From contig SSNP01000015.1 in NCBI GenBank assembly GCA_006937955.1, positions 2,728,597-2,792,596 of the forward strand: 64,000 nt of DNA, in the 5' to 3' direction. The translations under genes were made by a program, and so were the position numbers. Below are positions 49,501 to 61,037 of the stretch, in pieces. A model generated the notes under the pieces. It was not told the DNA's origin. It searched no databases and saw only the letters and a list, made by a program, of their open reading frames with translations. Each line of letters starts with the position of its first letter. Within the stretch, counting starts at the first letter, position 1. The stretch is from Pachypanchax playfairii (Eukaryota; Chordata; Actinopteri; Cyprinodontiformes; Aplocheilidae).

Positions 49501-50025
49501 TTTAGCCAATTGTACCTGCTTCTTAATCAGAGTAATTTAAAAAGAACTCTCATGAGCGATTTTAACCCATCTCTCCTCCCAAATGCTGATAATAATCTCA
49601 AACAGGACCTTACAGCCAGACATGGACAAATCACCGTGAAAATGCTAATCTGTCACATCTCATTGTCTTCTTTTATTCTCAAATTTAGAAATTACAGATG
49701 AGTTGTTCGTTTTAATGCTCCATAGCTGCTTTCTAGGCTTTAAGTCCTTGTTGCATAATATCATAAGATAACGTTTCTCTCCTTCCCTGAAGTCAGAGGT
49801 TAAGTTTGCTCACGTACATTATCTTAAAAACAGCTACTGTGTTAATTTTTCCTTTAAGGAGCAGAATAAATCTGGCAGCAGATCATCAATCACTTACTGA
49901 TCATTAACAGTTTCTCCTTTCATAACAGGAACATATCAGTTCAACCTGTCCTAATCATTCAAACTCAACAAATATATCTTTGTAAAGTTGTTCTCTGGGA
50001 TTCGGCTGATGTGGGTTTGGCACGC

Positions 50026-50033
50026 TATAAGTA
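50026..50033 (+). promoter_or_regulatory. TATA-like box of the transcobalamin-like gene
   Basis: TATAAGTA lies 54 bases before the start codon at 50080. A start site about 30 bases downstream would give a leader of roughly 25 bases. A TATA promoter fits a gene expressed in specific tissues. Confidence 0.55.
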
Positions 50034-50079
50034 GGTGATGTGTTCCTATTGAAACACCTGAAGGTAAAGATCACTGAAG

Positions 50080-50929
50080 ATGGCTTCAAGACCTGCTGCC
50101 CTGCTTTTCATTGGCTTTGTTCTGCTCCTGGATCATGGAGCGCTCACTGATGAAGGTATGAAAACAGGTGTCACTTTTGGTGTTTATGTGTCATTATGTG
50201 TCATCCTTTTGGTTTTGGTACAGGTCAGGTAGCTCTTCCTGTCAGACTGACTGTGGAGAACGACCTGTCCAACTTGACTCCTGAGTCCTACTCCAGCTCG
50301 GTGGTGGAGGGGGGCGTGCTGCTCGGAGCTCTGAGGAGGCTTCAGGAAACTGAACCGGACTTTAAGTAAGAGAGATCCAAGTTTATCACCTCTTTTCTTT
50401 AAGATGTCGATCCATTTCTGTTTTTGAAGACACACCTCCAGAGAAATGCTCTAACTCTGTTTCCAGATTCACAGTGAAGGAGGATCCAGACTTTGGCCTG
50501 TTTCTGGAGAGTGTGAACGGAGTGGCTGGGGACGAACATGAGCACACGTACTGGGAGATCCTGTCCGAAAGCTCAGGGGAGTTCACCAGGCTGGATGTGG
50601 GTGAGTATCCTCCCTAGAGTTAAAGGCAAAAGCACATCTGAGGAAGCTTTAACGAGCTGTGAGGCGGCAGGAGAATTAGTCGTTCTTTCACTTAACAGTT
50701 CCTAGATGTGAAGAGAAATGAAACTAAATGTGTCTTTGACAAGCAGTGTATTAAATGCTACCAAACTGCAGCAGGCTAGATGTTAAAATAAACACCTATT
50801 TGGTTTCTGGAGAAACCAGCAGCTCAGATTCTCTGTCTCCTTTTCACAGGACTCGGCTGCTACACACCCAAAGCAGACGAGCACATCATCCTCAGGTTCA
50901 GCTCCTGGAACTCAAACAATAAGGAATAA
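50080..50929 (+). CDS. Small secreted transcobalamin / intrinsic-factor beta-domain-like protein (DUF4430 type)
   Basis: Four exons, 50080-50155, 50224-50365, 50467-50600 and 50850-50929, with GT-AG borders, encode 143 residues. Residues 1-20 form a hydrophobic signal peptide (ALLFIGFVLLL). The mature part has LPVRLTVEN, VVEGGVLLGAL, FTVKEDPDFG, HTYWEILS and LGCY-P-DEHIILRFSSW, the pattern of the C-terminal beta domain of cobalamin carriers. N42-L-T is a possible glycosylation site. The alpha/alpha-barrel that makes up most of transcobalamin, intrinsic factor and haptocorrin is absent, so this is a stand-alone beta domain, as in the fish tcnba/tcnbb/tcnl class (from memory). Whether it binds cobalamin is unknown. 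AATAAA at 50982-50987 is 53 bases past the stop. It converges with the sushi gene at 51775-52845. Confidence 0.85.
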
Positions 50930-50981
50930 CAGAATCAAGCTTTGCTTTCCTTCCTGTGACATTTATGTAATGGTGTGAGAG

Positions 50982-50987
50982 AATAAA
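50982..50987 (+). terminator. Polyadenylation signal of the transcobalamin-like gene
   Basis: AATAAA, 53 bases past the stop codon ending at 50929. Confidence 0.75.
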
Positions 50988-50994
50988 CAACAGT

Positions 50995-51770
50995 GACATC
51001 TAGTGGTTTTTAGCAGCAGTTTCACATGTTTTATAACTTGCACACAAAATAATATGATGCAACTTTGCAAAAGTGGTGAATCCAAATATCTAAACAAGCT
51101 GCAACTGATCAAAGAAATACAAGTTAAGATACAGGCAACATGTTGCATGTTTTATATGTTAGTGTCACCTGCAAAGCCTCAAACATGATAATGAAAATTT
51201 CCATGTTGGATACAGACGTTTTACTCCTGTTATATGCACCGTTCATACAATCCGTCTATAATATCATAAAAAAACACTAAATTATCTTAAGATGTTTGAA
51301 AAAATGATTATTCAAATAGGTAGACAGACTGCAGCACCTATAAATACCACTTGTTGATGAGATATACAACAAACTAACAACCTCTGATCTCAGATCTGCC
51401 CCTTGTAACAGGATTAAAGTTTTATCTCCATCCCGGTCAGATGGACTGACAGGAGCAGCAGTGAGATCTTTCTGGTTTCACTTCCCCATTTTCTATAAAA
51501 AAAAAAACATTCTCATCTGTTTCCAGACAAATTCTGTTGGTTGATTTAAAATTTGTGACAAACATTCGTCCATGAATTAAAAGTCTAAGAAACTCAGACA
51601 TTAAAGTTCCCAGAATGGTTAGTCCTTCATTTTTTTCTTCTTCTTGTCATCAAATAAAACCCGTAACTGAATCTGTTGTTCTGGATTCTATGGAGAAAAT
51701 AAAATAGTCTCTCCCATCAACTGGATTTTAGTCCACGGGTTTATCCACACAGCAAGAAAAAAAAAAAATG
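50995..51770. other. Spacer between two convergent small genes
   Basis: AT-rich, with no exon or repeat that I recognise. It should contain the 3' UTR of the minus-strand sushi gene. No canonical AATAAA for that gene was found close to its stop. Confidence 0.5.
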
Positions 51771-51774
51771 TCTC

Positions 51775-52845
51775 TTATCCTGCAGATGCTGAAAAAGAAA
51801 CAAAAAGTCAAAAGTGTTATTCAGGAAAATACAGCAATTTATCTTTAAAGTAATAATAAAGAACATTTAAGTCTCTTTGTGCTGAAAAGGAAATCACAGC
51901 CAATCACATTGCTCGACGATGTGGTCAATACTCACCACACGATAAAGCACAGTCACAAATGCAGGGGACACACTGCGCGAAGAACCTCTTCCAGCCCGTC
52001 TCCTTCTTTTTACAGTTGTCTATCCGAGTGCAGCCCAGTTTGGGGGGGCCGAAGTAGCTCTTATATGTACAGGTGGAGTCGCACGTCCCGTTCAGCTCCC
52101 CCTCACTGATTTCAATGCTGCCTCGCCGACACATCCCTTTAAAGCACATGAATTAGTAAAAAGGGACAATCAGATCTTTGAGTAGTCCTATCAGGGGGGT
52201 GGGGGTCACTCACTGAGGCAGGTGGGTTTTGGAGTCCACAGACCATTAGCCTGACATGATCTGGTGGGGTTTCCTATGAGCATGAAGCCGGAGCGACATG
52301 CGTACCTCACCACGGAGCCCACCCACCAGTCATTACCGTACACCACTCCGTTATAGTCCACATCAGGCCTCCCGCAGTTCACTGACACAAGAAGAGAAGC
52401 AGGACAGAATAACTACAATTCAGCTGAGAACTTGTCAGTTTAACACTCACCCCTGCAAAGGGACTTGTATCCGATCCAGCAGCAGCTGGAGTTCCCACAT
52501 CGATCTCTCTTCATCTCCTGGTGACGAGCCTTGCAGCCTCCTAAACACAGAGGTGCTGACCCGGACCAGTACCTGTCGTCCATGAAGTCCGGCTGGGGAA
52601 TCCACTCTGTTTCACCTGCAGTTGCATTTGCTTCTTTAGAACTGAGCAAACATCTGCGTGATCAGTAAAATCTTAAATGTTTTTCATAAGCTGGAGGTCG
52701 ACGCTACACTGCAGAGGGAAAAATAAAGAGAAGAGATCTCACCACTGACTTCCAGCTCTCCATTCCACTCTAGCAGCTGAGAAATCCCTCTGTGGAAGGA
52801 TGAAAACATGAACAGCAGCAGCACGATTAACCGTATGGAGCTCAT
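51775..52845 (-). CDS. Secreted cysteine-rich protein with one sushi (CCP) domain, family not identified
   Basis: Exons 52845-52743, 52615-52451, 52381-52214, 52136-51936 and a terminal five bases 51779-51775 encode 213 residues. Residues 1 to about 22 are a signal peptide (LIVLLLFMF). Residues 54-89 hold six Cys (58, 62, 74, 79, 80, 88) in a C-x3-C-x11-C-x4-CC-x7-C module. Residues 90-145 are a sushi domain with Cys92, 118, 132 and 144, the W at 138 and G at 136. Residues 146-213 carry ten Cys, with CVPCICDC near the end. The inner exons are phase 1-1, typical of shuffled extracellular modules. N76 and N161 are in glycosylation sequons. I do not recognise a named orthologue; a complement-regulator or ECM-type secreted factor is possible but not shown. 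The terminal exon call (acceptor CATCTGCAG, stop almost at once) is the weakest part. Confidence 0.78.
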
Positions 52846-52849
52846 CTTC

Positions 52850-53440
52850 TGGAGACATCACTCTACTACATATTTTAAAAAGCCACGCAGGGTCATCAGA
52901 ACAAAGTCTAGTCCCAGCAGAGCTGCTTCCACTCCAGAGTGACGAAGCAGTGAGTTTAAATCACACTGAAGTTAAGCTCCATGTGTTTTCTAATCTTCCA
53001 CACACACAGCTAATGCTGTGGATTTTAACACGCTGTGGCTGGACTCCGGATTTGGAAAATGGTCGTCAGTCTCTTGTTGAAGCTTTATGAAAGACTGGAG
53101 CAAGAAGAGGATGAGCAGGTGGTATTGTCAGGTATAAATGTATGAGACGGGTGAATAGTGTGTATTACAATCCAAGTTATTACTTTATTCATCTCATCAG
53201 TTCAGAAACTACAAATTTATTTATTTTTTTCCACAAGAAATGTGTCCTTTTAGGTGTTTTTTTCCACTTCCTCTTTGCAAAGCAGCCAGATTTTTTAATA
53301 TTTACATATACTTTATCTGTACATGAAATATTTTGGGAATATAGAACTTTTCTGACCACCGTTTACAGCCAGAAGGGGGCGCCACAATAAAAGGAATGAA
53401 GGATGAATCTATGGATGAAGTTTAAAAGTGCTATTATCTG
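52850..53440. other. Intergenic spacer upstream of the sushi gene
   Basis: It contains a TATA-like TTTTAAAATA (minus strand) at 52871-52880, too close to the start codon to be certain, and otherwise AT-rich sequence without recognisable features. The hinfp polyadenylation signal follows at 53447. Confidence 0.45.
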
Positions 53441-53446
53441 TAAATG

Positions 53447-53452
53447 TTTATT
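53447..53452 (-). terminator. hinfp polyadenylation signal
   Basis: AATAAA on the minus strand (TTTATT on +), about 305 bases past the hinfp stop at 53758. Confidence 0.6.
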
Positions 53453-53757
53453 CAAGTTGAAGATTGAACATAATGAATCAAGCTGAGGAGGACACCCCCT
53501 CGTTTCCTGGACTTGGTACATTCGGGTCGACAGCAGGTTAAAACCCGATTCTCTTTCTGTGACGTCTCTGCTTGAGCTTCAGAAGCCTCAGAGTCTCCAG
53601 ATGTTATCAAACCAATTGAAAATAATTAAAATATTAACAAACATCATCAAAAACAACAAAAAAAATTCCAAAAATATACAAAAACACATTTATGTCCTAA
53701 TATAGGCTTATAATTAAGATGGATGTTAGTTCTGTGATGTCATGTATGATCATTGAG

Positions 53758-56700
53758 TCAGTCCAGCAACATTCCCTGTTGCTGCGCCGTATCCTGGAGC
53801 TGCATGATTACAGAGTCTTCTTCTCCTGTCTCTGACAAACCTCCTGTTAGGACGTACAACATGTCCTCCTCCTCCTCCTGAGGCCCCTCCTGTGTGCTGA
53901 TGATGGGCCCCTCAGCCCTCTGCTCCTCCAGCAGGACGCCTCTCAGCTCCACCTGCACCTCCGAACCAGCTGCTGCAGGATCTTCCTCCAGCTCCTGATC
54001 CTCAGTGTGGTTACTGTCATCGTCGTCATCTCCCTCCTCTCGCCTCCTCTGCTTCTCTCTCATCAGCTGCTCGGTCAGCTCCACGCTCTCGTAGCGAATC
54101 AGCTGCAGTCGCATAAAACCGTCCTCGTGCTCTTTGTACCTGTATGGGAGATGAAAAACTGTCAGTTCTAAAATATTTTACATTTTAGAACCAAGTGGTT
54201 CTGAACCTGCTGGGATAAAAGACTGACCTGAATCTGGGGTGTCCAGATGGCCATTTGAACTGATGCTTTTTGTGCAGATGGACTGTGAGGCTGTTGCCCC
54301 TGGTGAAACACTGGCCACACACATGACACTTGTACCGAGCTGTAAAACTCTTCTGATTATAGAGAAAAAAAATCACAATGGTGTTAAATCAGATCTGATG
54401 TAACATCAAATCTGCAGTGCACTTATCTATAGTTAATGCAAAGATCACCTCGTGCTCTTTTTGATGGTGAAGCTTCAAGGTGCCGGGTGTACGACAGGTG
54501 AAATCACACCCAGGAACGTCACATCGGAACGCCGGATCGCTGCTGTGGGTGTCCAGATGTTTACGCAGGTCGATCAGATTCTTACAGCTATGAAAGCAGA
54601 AAGAAGGAGGTGAAAACTTCAGTGATTATCTGCAGGATTATTGAAAGGTATGGCGACAAGCGCCACCTAATGGCTGGCTGCAGTATAGGTTTTAAATCCC
54701 ACCTCCTCCATGTAAACAAGAAATTTTCTTTAAAAAATATAATAAAAAAGCACTTCAGTTCTTTATTTAAGTGAATCCTCTTGTTGGTTTGTACGACTCT
54801 CATCTTTCATACTTTTTTTCCACACTTAAATGAAAAATCCTAAAATATATGTAAAAGGATATTTTGTGCTTTTGTGGGTACCTGTATTCACAGTAGTCAC
54901 AGCTGTACGGCTTCTCGTTACTGTGGCGAAACTTGATGTGGCTGCGTAGTGCAGAAGGTGACGGACAGGTCATGTCACACAGAGGACATTTGTAGTGACT
55001 CACTGTTCCAATGTAAGAAAAACAAACCCAAGTCTGAATCACTCACACTCAACACATCTAACAATGAACCAGAGTTGTTCTTTGTGACTAGATTCCTTCA
55101 ATAATATTAATCGGAGACCATTTTGTGCAGGATGTAAGTAGATGAGTGACTAAGAGTCAGTAAAATACAGAGGTTAAAACAACTAACCGTGGGTCCTCAT
55201 GTGGTCTCTCAGAAGTCTTTCTGTGGCGAATCGTTTGGAGCAGTGAGAACACTGAAACCTTTGACCTGCAGCACACACACACACACAGCAACAGAAAAAT
55301 TTATGATGATATCTGAATTCAAGAAAAACCTTGATGACATTCTTCCAACAGGCTCTACCATCCATGGCGCTCTGTCGTATGATGTGGTCAAAGAATTTGG
55401 TGTTGTTGGCGTACATCCCCCCGCAGCCTGGACAAGCCACCAGCTTCTCCTGGGTGTGGCTTCGCAGGTGTTCCCGCAGCTTGGGACGCCCTTTGGCTGT
55501 AGCTTCACAATCTGAAGAACGACAGGCGAAGAGTCGTTTCACATATTAAGTACTGTCCAACATGTAAATCAGTAATATCTAGCTGTTACATACCTTTCCA
55601 TCCACAGCGTATTGGAAACTCAGAGTCTCCAGTTGGTATTTCTATGGACAGAGTGTGCATTTCCACGTGGCGATAGAACCACTCTGGGTTTTCATATGGC
55701 GGTTGCTTTAAAAGCAGAACAAAAATCTATTTTAGCTCAGAGAAAAACTGCACATGCTGGTATTTCCCATTGTGTTTTTGTTTTGCAGATGGAATTATGA
55801 GAAATCCTGTGCACTTGCATTAGTTTATAAAGTATTACACAAATACTATTTAAAGGAAAGCTGTGGTCAGACACGTTTCAATTTGCTACTGAGGAAAAAG
55901 GCTGTAAGATTTAAAGATCCACCTGTGAGTGATAATTCTGGATTTTATCGCCCTCATTGACCCCCAGAAACTTTATTCATGGTTGAGGAAAACTTAGATA
56001 ATAAAGGATCACTTGAAAAACAGTAGGATTTAATTAAACTCCATTTTATCTATAAAAAGCAGAGGAATTGAAGAAGTCACCAGCTGGTGCCCGTCTGTGA
56101 CAGACCTGTAGGTCCAGCAGTGCAGAAGGAGCCGCAAACATACGTGTCAGAGGAAGCCAGACAGCCTGTGATATGTATCAGTAAATTCTTATGTTTGAAG
56201 CTCAGCTCTTACATGTCCATCACCATGTGTCCCATTGTTGGGTGTCATGGAAACTATCTGTGTTAGCCTGCAGCAATCTGGTGAGAAAAACACCACAAGA
56301 GCCACTGAACCCTTCTGAAGGTCTCTTAGACTTCATAAGCTAACAATGTTATGAAGGAAAAATGCAGAAACTGTAACAGTATAGGGATGCAACGGTTTCC
56401 GTAGGTGACATGAACGTGTGGAGATGTAAAAGAACATTCAAGCAAACCTGTGTATAAACACAGTGGGGTTTTCTGTAATGCAGATATAACAGTCATTTTA
56501 ATGACAATTTGCACATTTTTCGTGGGAAAATTTGGTTTGTAAGTGTTCCATTGTGTTCAAGTGTCAGTCCCACCTCACATTCTTCCCAGAGACAGATAAA
56601 ATTGTCCGGGATGTCTGGAATGATGTTGCGGTTCTGGTAGGCTATGGAGCAGCTGCCCAGTTCCGGCTGAGCATCGAGGACCTGCTGACCCAGTTGCTTC

Positions 56701-57023
56701 AGCTTCGTGTGGTAACAGTGAAACAACAGGTGTCGCCGAACTTCTTCAAGCCCATCAACAGAGCAGAAACCACAGTCCCTCCAAAGACATGTTCTCTCCT
56801 CTGAGAACAAAGCAGGAAGACATAAGTATGGACACGGAAACGTCGTGGACTAAGCTGATGCGAACTCACCGTCTACTTCCTGGTCTTCTTCAGCGTTCAG
56901 ACGTGTCAGATGATCCTCCACATGTTTGCAAATGTTTTCCATATGACTGAAAAACTCCTGACACGAACCCCATTCGCATCCCAACTGAAACGCTTTCTTC
57001 TGCGTGCGTCTTTTTGGAGGCAT
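53758..57023 (-). CDS. hinfp: Histone H4 transcription factor HiNF-P (zinc-finger protein)
   Basis: Exons 57023-56870, 56800-56574, 55705-55594, 55511-55359, 55265-55188, 55002-54882, 54587-54449, 54352-54228 and 54139-53758 encode 496 residues with consistent phases. A series of C2H2 fingers is visible: CEWGSC...H...H; CLWRDCGFCS...FHCYH; CLWEECE-NPEWFYRHVEMH; CGWKDCEATAKGRPKLREHLRSH; CPGCGGMYANNTKFFDH; CSHCSKRFATERLLRDHMRTH; CPLCDMTCPSPSALRSHIKFRH; CDYCEYSCKNLIDLRKHLDTH; a CDVPGCDFTC finger; and CHVCGQCFTRGNSLTVHLHKKH, followed by QFKWPSGHPRFRYKEHEDGFMRLQL. This order is that of HINFP (MIZF). It binds the site II element of histone H4 promoters with NPAT and drives H4 transcription at the G1/S transition. 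The C-terminal tail is acidic and poorly conserved, as expected. Human HINFP has about 517 residues. Confidence 0.96.
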
Positions 57024-57890
57024 CTCTACAACTCGGAGTCTCCAAGTCCGAGTCAGTCGAAATGTTGCGTGTTTTTTCTTTCAAACGAGGTTAATAATCA
57101 TGTTGGACTGTCGTGTACTGAGAACTAACGTCCACGAAGAGTCAAACTACAGGTTACCGTGTCTCTGACATGTTTAGCCTGTGGATAAAACATCTGTTAT
57201 TTCCAAACGGTCTCAAGAGCGCGGGCTGAGTGTAACACTCTAAAACACCGGGCGGAACAAAGTTTAGCTCAATAGTTCCGAGTAAAATGATCGACTCAAT
57301 CGGTGCACTTTTACTTAATCGCTGTATTTAAGTAAAATTTGACCCCTTGGTTCTTGATTTTAATTTCAGGTAACAATAACTTAACTTCTGCTGAGTTATA
57401 TTTCAGAAAAGGTTGAAACATCCCATTTATTTCTTAATTTCTGCAAATTTCTTCAACAGCAAGTAAAATTGAAATACTTGCATTGCAGCTACTTTTGGTT
57501 GGAGAAATTTGTCTAAATTCTAAATATTAATAATGAAAGTACAAAGATATATATTTTTTCTTTCACAACTTTATTATTCAATCTCAAAAATAAACAGTGC
57601 TTCACCTGTAATTACATTCTGTGAGGGAAAAAAAAGCGCCACTCTATCTTTCAACAGTGTTGACCCATTCGAATTACTCGGGACACCATTCACCCTCCAT
57701 AAAATGTTACTTTTCCAATAAATTTGACACTATTAACTCAGTTCGTTTGCGCAAATATCCTTTCTATTTACCTGTGCCCATCCAATTACCCATAACAGGC
57801 CCCAAACTGTTATAAATGTTCTCACGTTCATCACAATGACAATTCTTTGAGCATTTTCAGAGCTAAAAAAAAAAAAACAAAAAACAAAAA
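57024..57890. other. hinfp upstream region and dpagt1 3' flank
   Basis: 57024-57300 is the hinfp 5' UTR and promoter zone, with 'gagcgcgggctgagtg' and 'caccgggcgg' but no TATA box. The rest is AT-rich spacer up to the dpagt1 polyadenylation signal. An A-rich low-complexity run lies at 57866-57893. No gene is seen. Confidence 0.5.
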
Positions 57891-57896
57891 AAACAT

Positions 57897-57902
57897 TTTA
57901 TT
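57897..57902 (-). terminator. Candidate dpagt1 polyadenylation signal
   Basis: AATAAA on the minus strand, about 455 bases past the dpagt1 stop at 58357. Other signals further left are possible. Confidence 0.45.
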
Positions 57903-58356
57903 CCCACCTACACTGAATGGATTTGTATTCATGCAAGTGTGACTTAAAAAAATTGTCTAAGCCTTTTGGTTTTGTATCACATATTTATGCAACACAATCC
58001 TGTGATGCATAATGTGATTATGTTATTAGAAATTTGTCATCAAATAGTCAAACTCAGGACACACTCAGCCAAAGACGCTGGCTGCACTGACAAAGCTGAC
58101 CTTCTTACATATACGTATTCAATTTAAGAGCCAGTTGCATTTCCTGCTTTTCTTACTGATACCTAGTCCTGCAGCTGATGTCAGACCCACATAAACATGT
58201 GAAATTCAACTTACAGCTAAATTTCCTGCAGGTGGAGTCAGACAAATATCTGAGAGCTAATGGTGTCAGTTAAAAGGCAAATAGATCACAAGCCTTTAAA
58301 AAAGCTCCACAACATTAGAACATTTCAGTCAGTCGCCCTCCGTCTTTACTAAAGAG

Positions 58357-61037
58357 CTAGACGTCGTAGAACAGACGCACCAGGTGGTAACGGATCCCAA
58401 AAGCTACTGCGCTCCCAATCACCTGGTGAGAGAAAGAAAAGAGGTCAACTGTTTTCATCTGACTTACAGATTTCTTGTCAGATGCAGATGCTTTGTCTAC
58501 CTGGATGATCAGCATGATCACCGTTAGATTCCGCTCATGAATGGGTCCCAGTAATTTCAGGACTAGATTTATTAACGTCATGTTGTTGCACTCAATAAAA
58601 TCCTCGTCTCCCTTCTGGCACTGGCGCACTTCGAGCAGCTTTAATAACTCTGCAACCTGTTGGGGATCAAACTGTTATTGATCAGTAAATATTGACAGAG
58701 AGATCCGAACCTGGTCGGCCTCACATGTAAACCAAACACCCCTACACTGATGAAGAATCTGGTTTTAATGGACAACTGAACAGCTGTTTGTGGTTCAGGT
58801 TTTAAAAGCGAAGTGAAAAAATAAGTTTAGTGAGACAAATAAATCTGATCAGGAGCAACTGGATCCCACTTACATGTCAGTTAGTGTCTTTTAAGGTTTT
58901 TGTGCATGTGAATCTACATCTCTTCTTAGATTAGGAATGCATTTTCTGAATCTGCTGCAGATTATGCTGCAGGATTGGACTATGAATAAGCACTACACAA
59001 CATATCTAATCCCCCAGTGAAAGAACTGCTCATAAAACACAACTATTTGCTCATCTTATTATGTTCTAATGGCTAAAACTCTCTAAAACGTCACTTTGAC
59101 GCATCTGAAAAAGAAATACGCAACAAGAGAAATGTTACCTTCAGAATGAGGTGTCCCAATTTTGAGAGATCCTTTATTTTAAATTTAGAGTAGCTCATTC
59201 CCAGTTTGCCAGTTTCTGGATTCAGTCTTTTAGTTGAAATAATAAAAGGAGAAACAAAAAGTTAGAGAATGTACCATCACTTTGTGGTATTTATTAAATA
59301 GTAGCTGCTTTCTCACACTGACCAACAAATCATTCAAAAAGGATAAAAAACACCTAAACTTAAGGGAAAATGTAGATACAATATAAATAAAGATATATTT
59401 TAAAATGAAAAAGGTTGGAAATCTGTAAAATCACAAGAAAATCTGGTTTTCTTCAGTTATTCATATTAAAAAAAAAGAGAACTGAATCATCTGCATATAT
59501 GATTAATGAAAATGACAGAAGAAATAAAATGTGTTGATAATGAACAAGTTACCTGGGGAGTCGGTGTCTGGGACAGGGGATTACATGAAAAAGCTGAGGC
59601 AAAGAGTAGACGAAGTTGATCACTTGAGGTATGAAAAACAGAAGCATAGTTTTGCTGAAGTGTCCCAGGATTCCGACAACGGCGAAGGTCATCCCGGCAA
59701 AGTAGCAGAAAGTGTCTCCCACGAACACAGATGAGGGATACCTGTCACAAAGGAGGTTGACAGGTTATATCTACCTATTAAATATCTTTCTGCATGTTCA
59801 AACAAAGATAAAAAATTTAAAAATGCTCCAGGTTGTGTGTTTAACTTACCAGTTGTGGTAAAAAAGTGCTAAAGTGGTAAAAAAGAACGGTATCATGAAG
59901 TAGAGGGAGAAAACGTGGTCGTCCCGGTAATCTCCTGGTAGAAAAACACGACATGAAATGGGTCAGAGAATACGCTCAGCTTCTTTCATGTTGTTATCCA
60001 ACATTGCAAATTAACTGGAAGCCATATTTGTATTATTACACATGATATAAAATGGATACACAACTTGTTTATTATAAAAATTGAGGACGGCACTCACCAG
60101 TGAGCTCCAACAGGTTGAAGATTATGATGGAACCAGAGATAAAGAGGGCTTGACCTGATTCGATGCCGTTGATGCCCGCTAAGATGTTGATGGCGTTGGT
60201 GCAGAATACCGCGAGCATTCCCATGTAGACGTAGTAGAGGATTCCTGCAAAGGATGACAATTTAAGAAGACATGAACTGGAATTTCCACCATTATGGAGT
60301 GTCTGACAAATAAACAGCAGAGAAGTGTTGGAGATCTTTCCAACATCAGCTCACCCAGATCCAAGTGCAACCCGAGCAGAGCTCTGAAAGGCTTGGGAAC
60401 CACGATGACGGTGTTGCCAAAGTTGGTGAAGTACACCATGAGTAGAGGCAGAGAAGCCATGGTGGGAAGGAGCAGCTTGTGTCTCCATCGCAGGTTCAGC
60501 ACGTCGTCAGCGAAGCCCAAAAAGATCATGCAACAGATGGCGAGAAGTGCTCCAATCAGCTGCACAAACTGCTTCAAACAGAACAAAGAGATGAGTCTCA
60601 GCAAGGGTTTAAAGTTTAAACACACAACAAACACTGGTGTTCGGACACAAGTCAACCCACCTCATCGTGAGGGAAGCCCATACACTGATCACCCACAAAG
60701 CAGCTGAGGAAAGGCACTGGGATGAAGCAGAAGAGGATGATGAGGAAGACTGTCCCACTGATGACTCCCTGAGACTCTGGACTGCAGAGGAGGATGAGGA
60801 CAGATTGAGGTGATTAAAGTGCACACAACAAAATCTGAAGGATATGAACACAGACATTTAAAGAACTCACACTTCCTTTTTGGTTGTTTTGTTTAGGTCC
60901 ATTCCGTAGAGTCGAGCTGAAATAAAATGATCTTTGAAAGCAGGAATGAGTTTGAGTGTTGCTATGCAACCGAGGACAGACATGAAGCAGTTGATCACCA
61001 GTGGCATGGTGGGGACCGGTGACATGTTTTCAGGCAT
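58357..61037 (-). CDS. dpagt1: UDP-GlcNAc:dolichyl-phosphate GlcNAc-1-phosphotransferase
   Basis: Exons 61037-60871, 60781-60661, 60568-60355, 60244-60098, 59934-59850, 59741-59553, 59226-59139, 58656-58501 and 58422-58357 encode 410 residues (human 408). The enzyme transfers GlcNAc-1-phosphate to dolichyl phosphate in the ER membrane, the first step of N-glycan precursor synthesis and the target of tunicamycin. Visible hallmarks are DLNKTTKKEVPESQGVISG, the Asp pair at 117-118 in LGFADDVLNLRWRHK, NAINILAGINGIE (184-196), and FVGDTFCYFAGM with the Mg-binding Asp at 254. About ten hydrophobic segments span the membrane. The start ATG at 61037 (MPENMSPVP) was chosen because the upstream frame has only a GTG and then a stop; the N-terminus differs from the human one, and the internal ATG at MPLVINCF also aligns well. 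It is head to head with c2cd2l, as in human. Confidence 0.96.
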
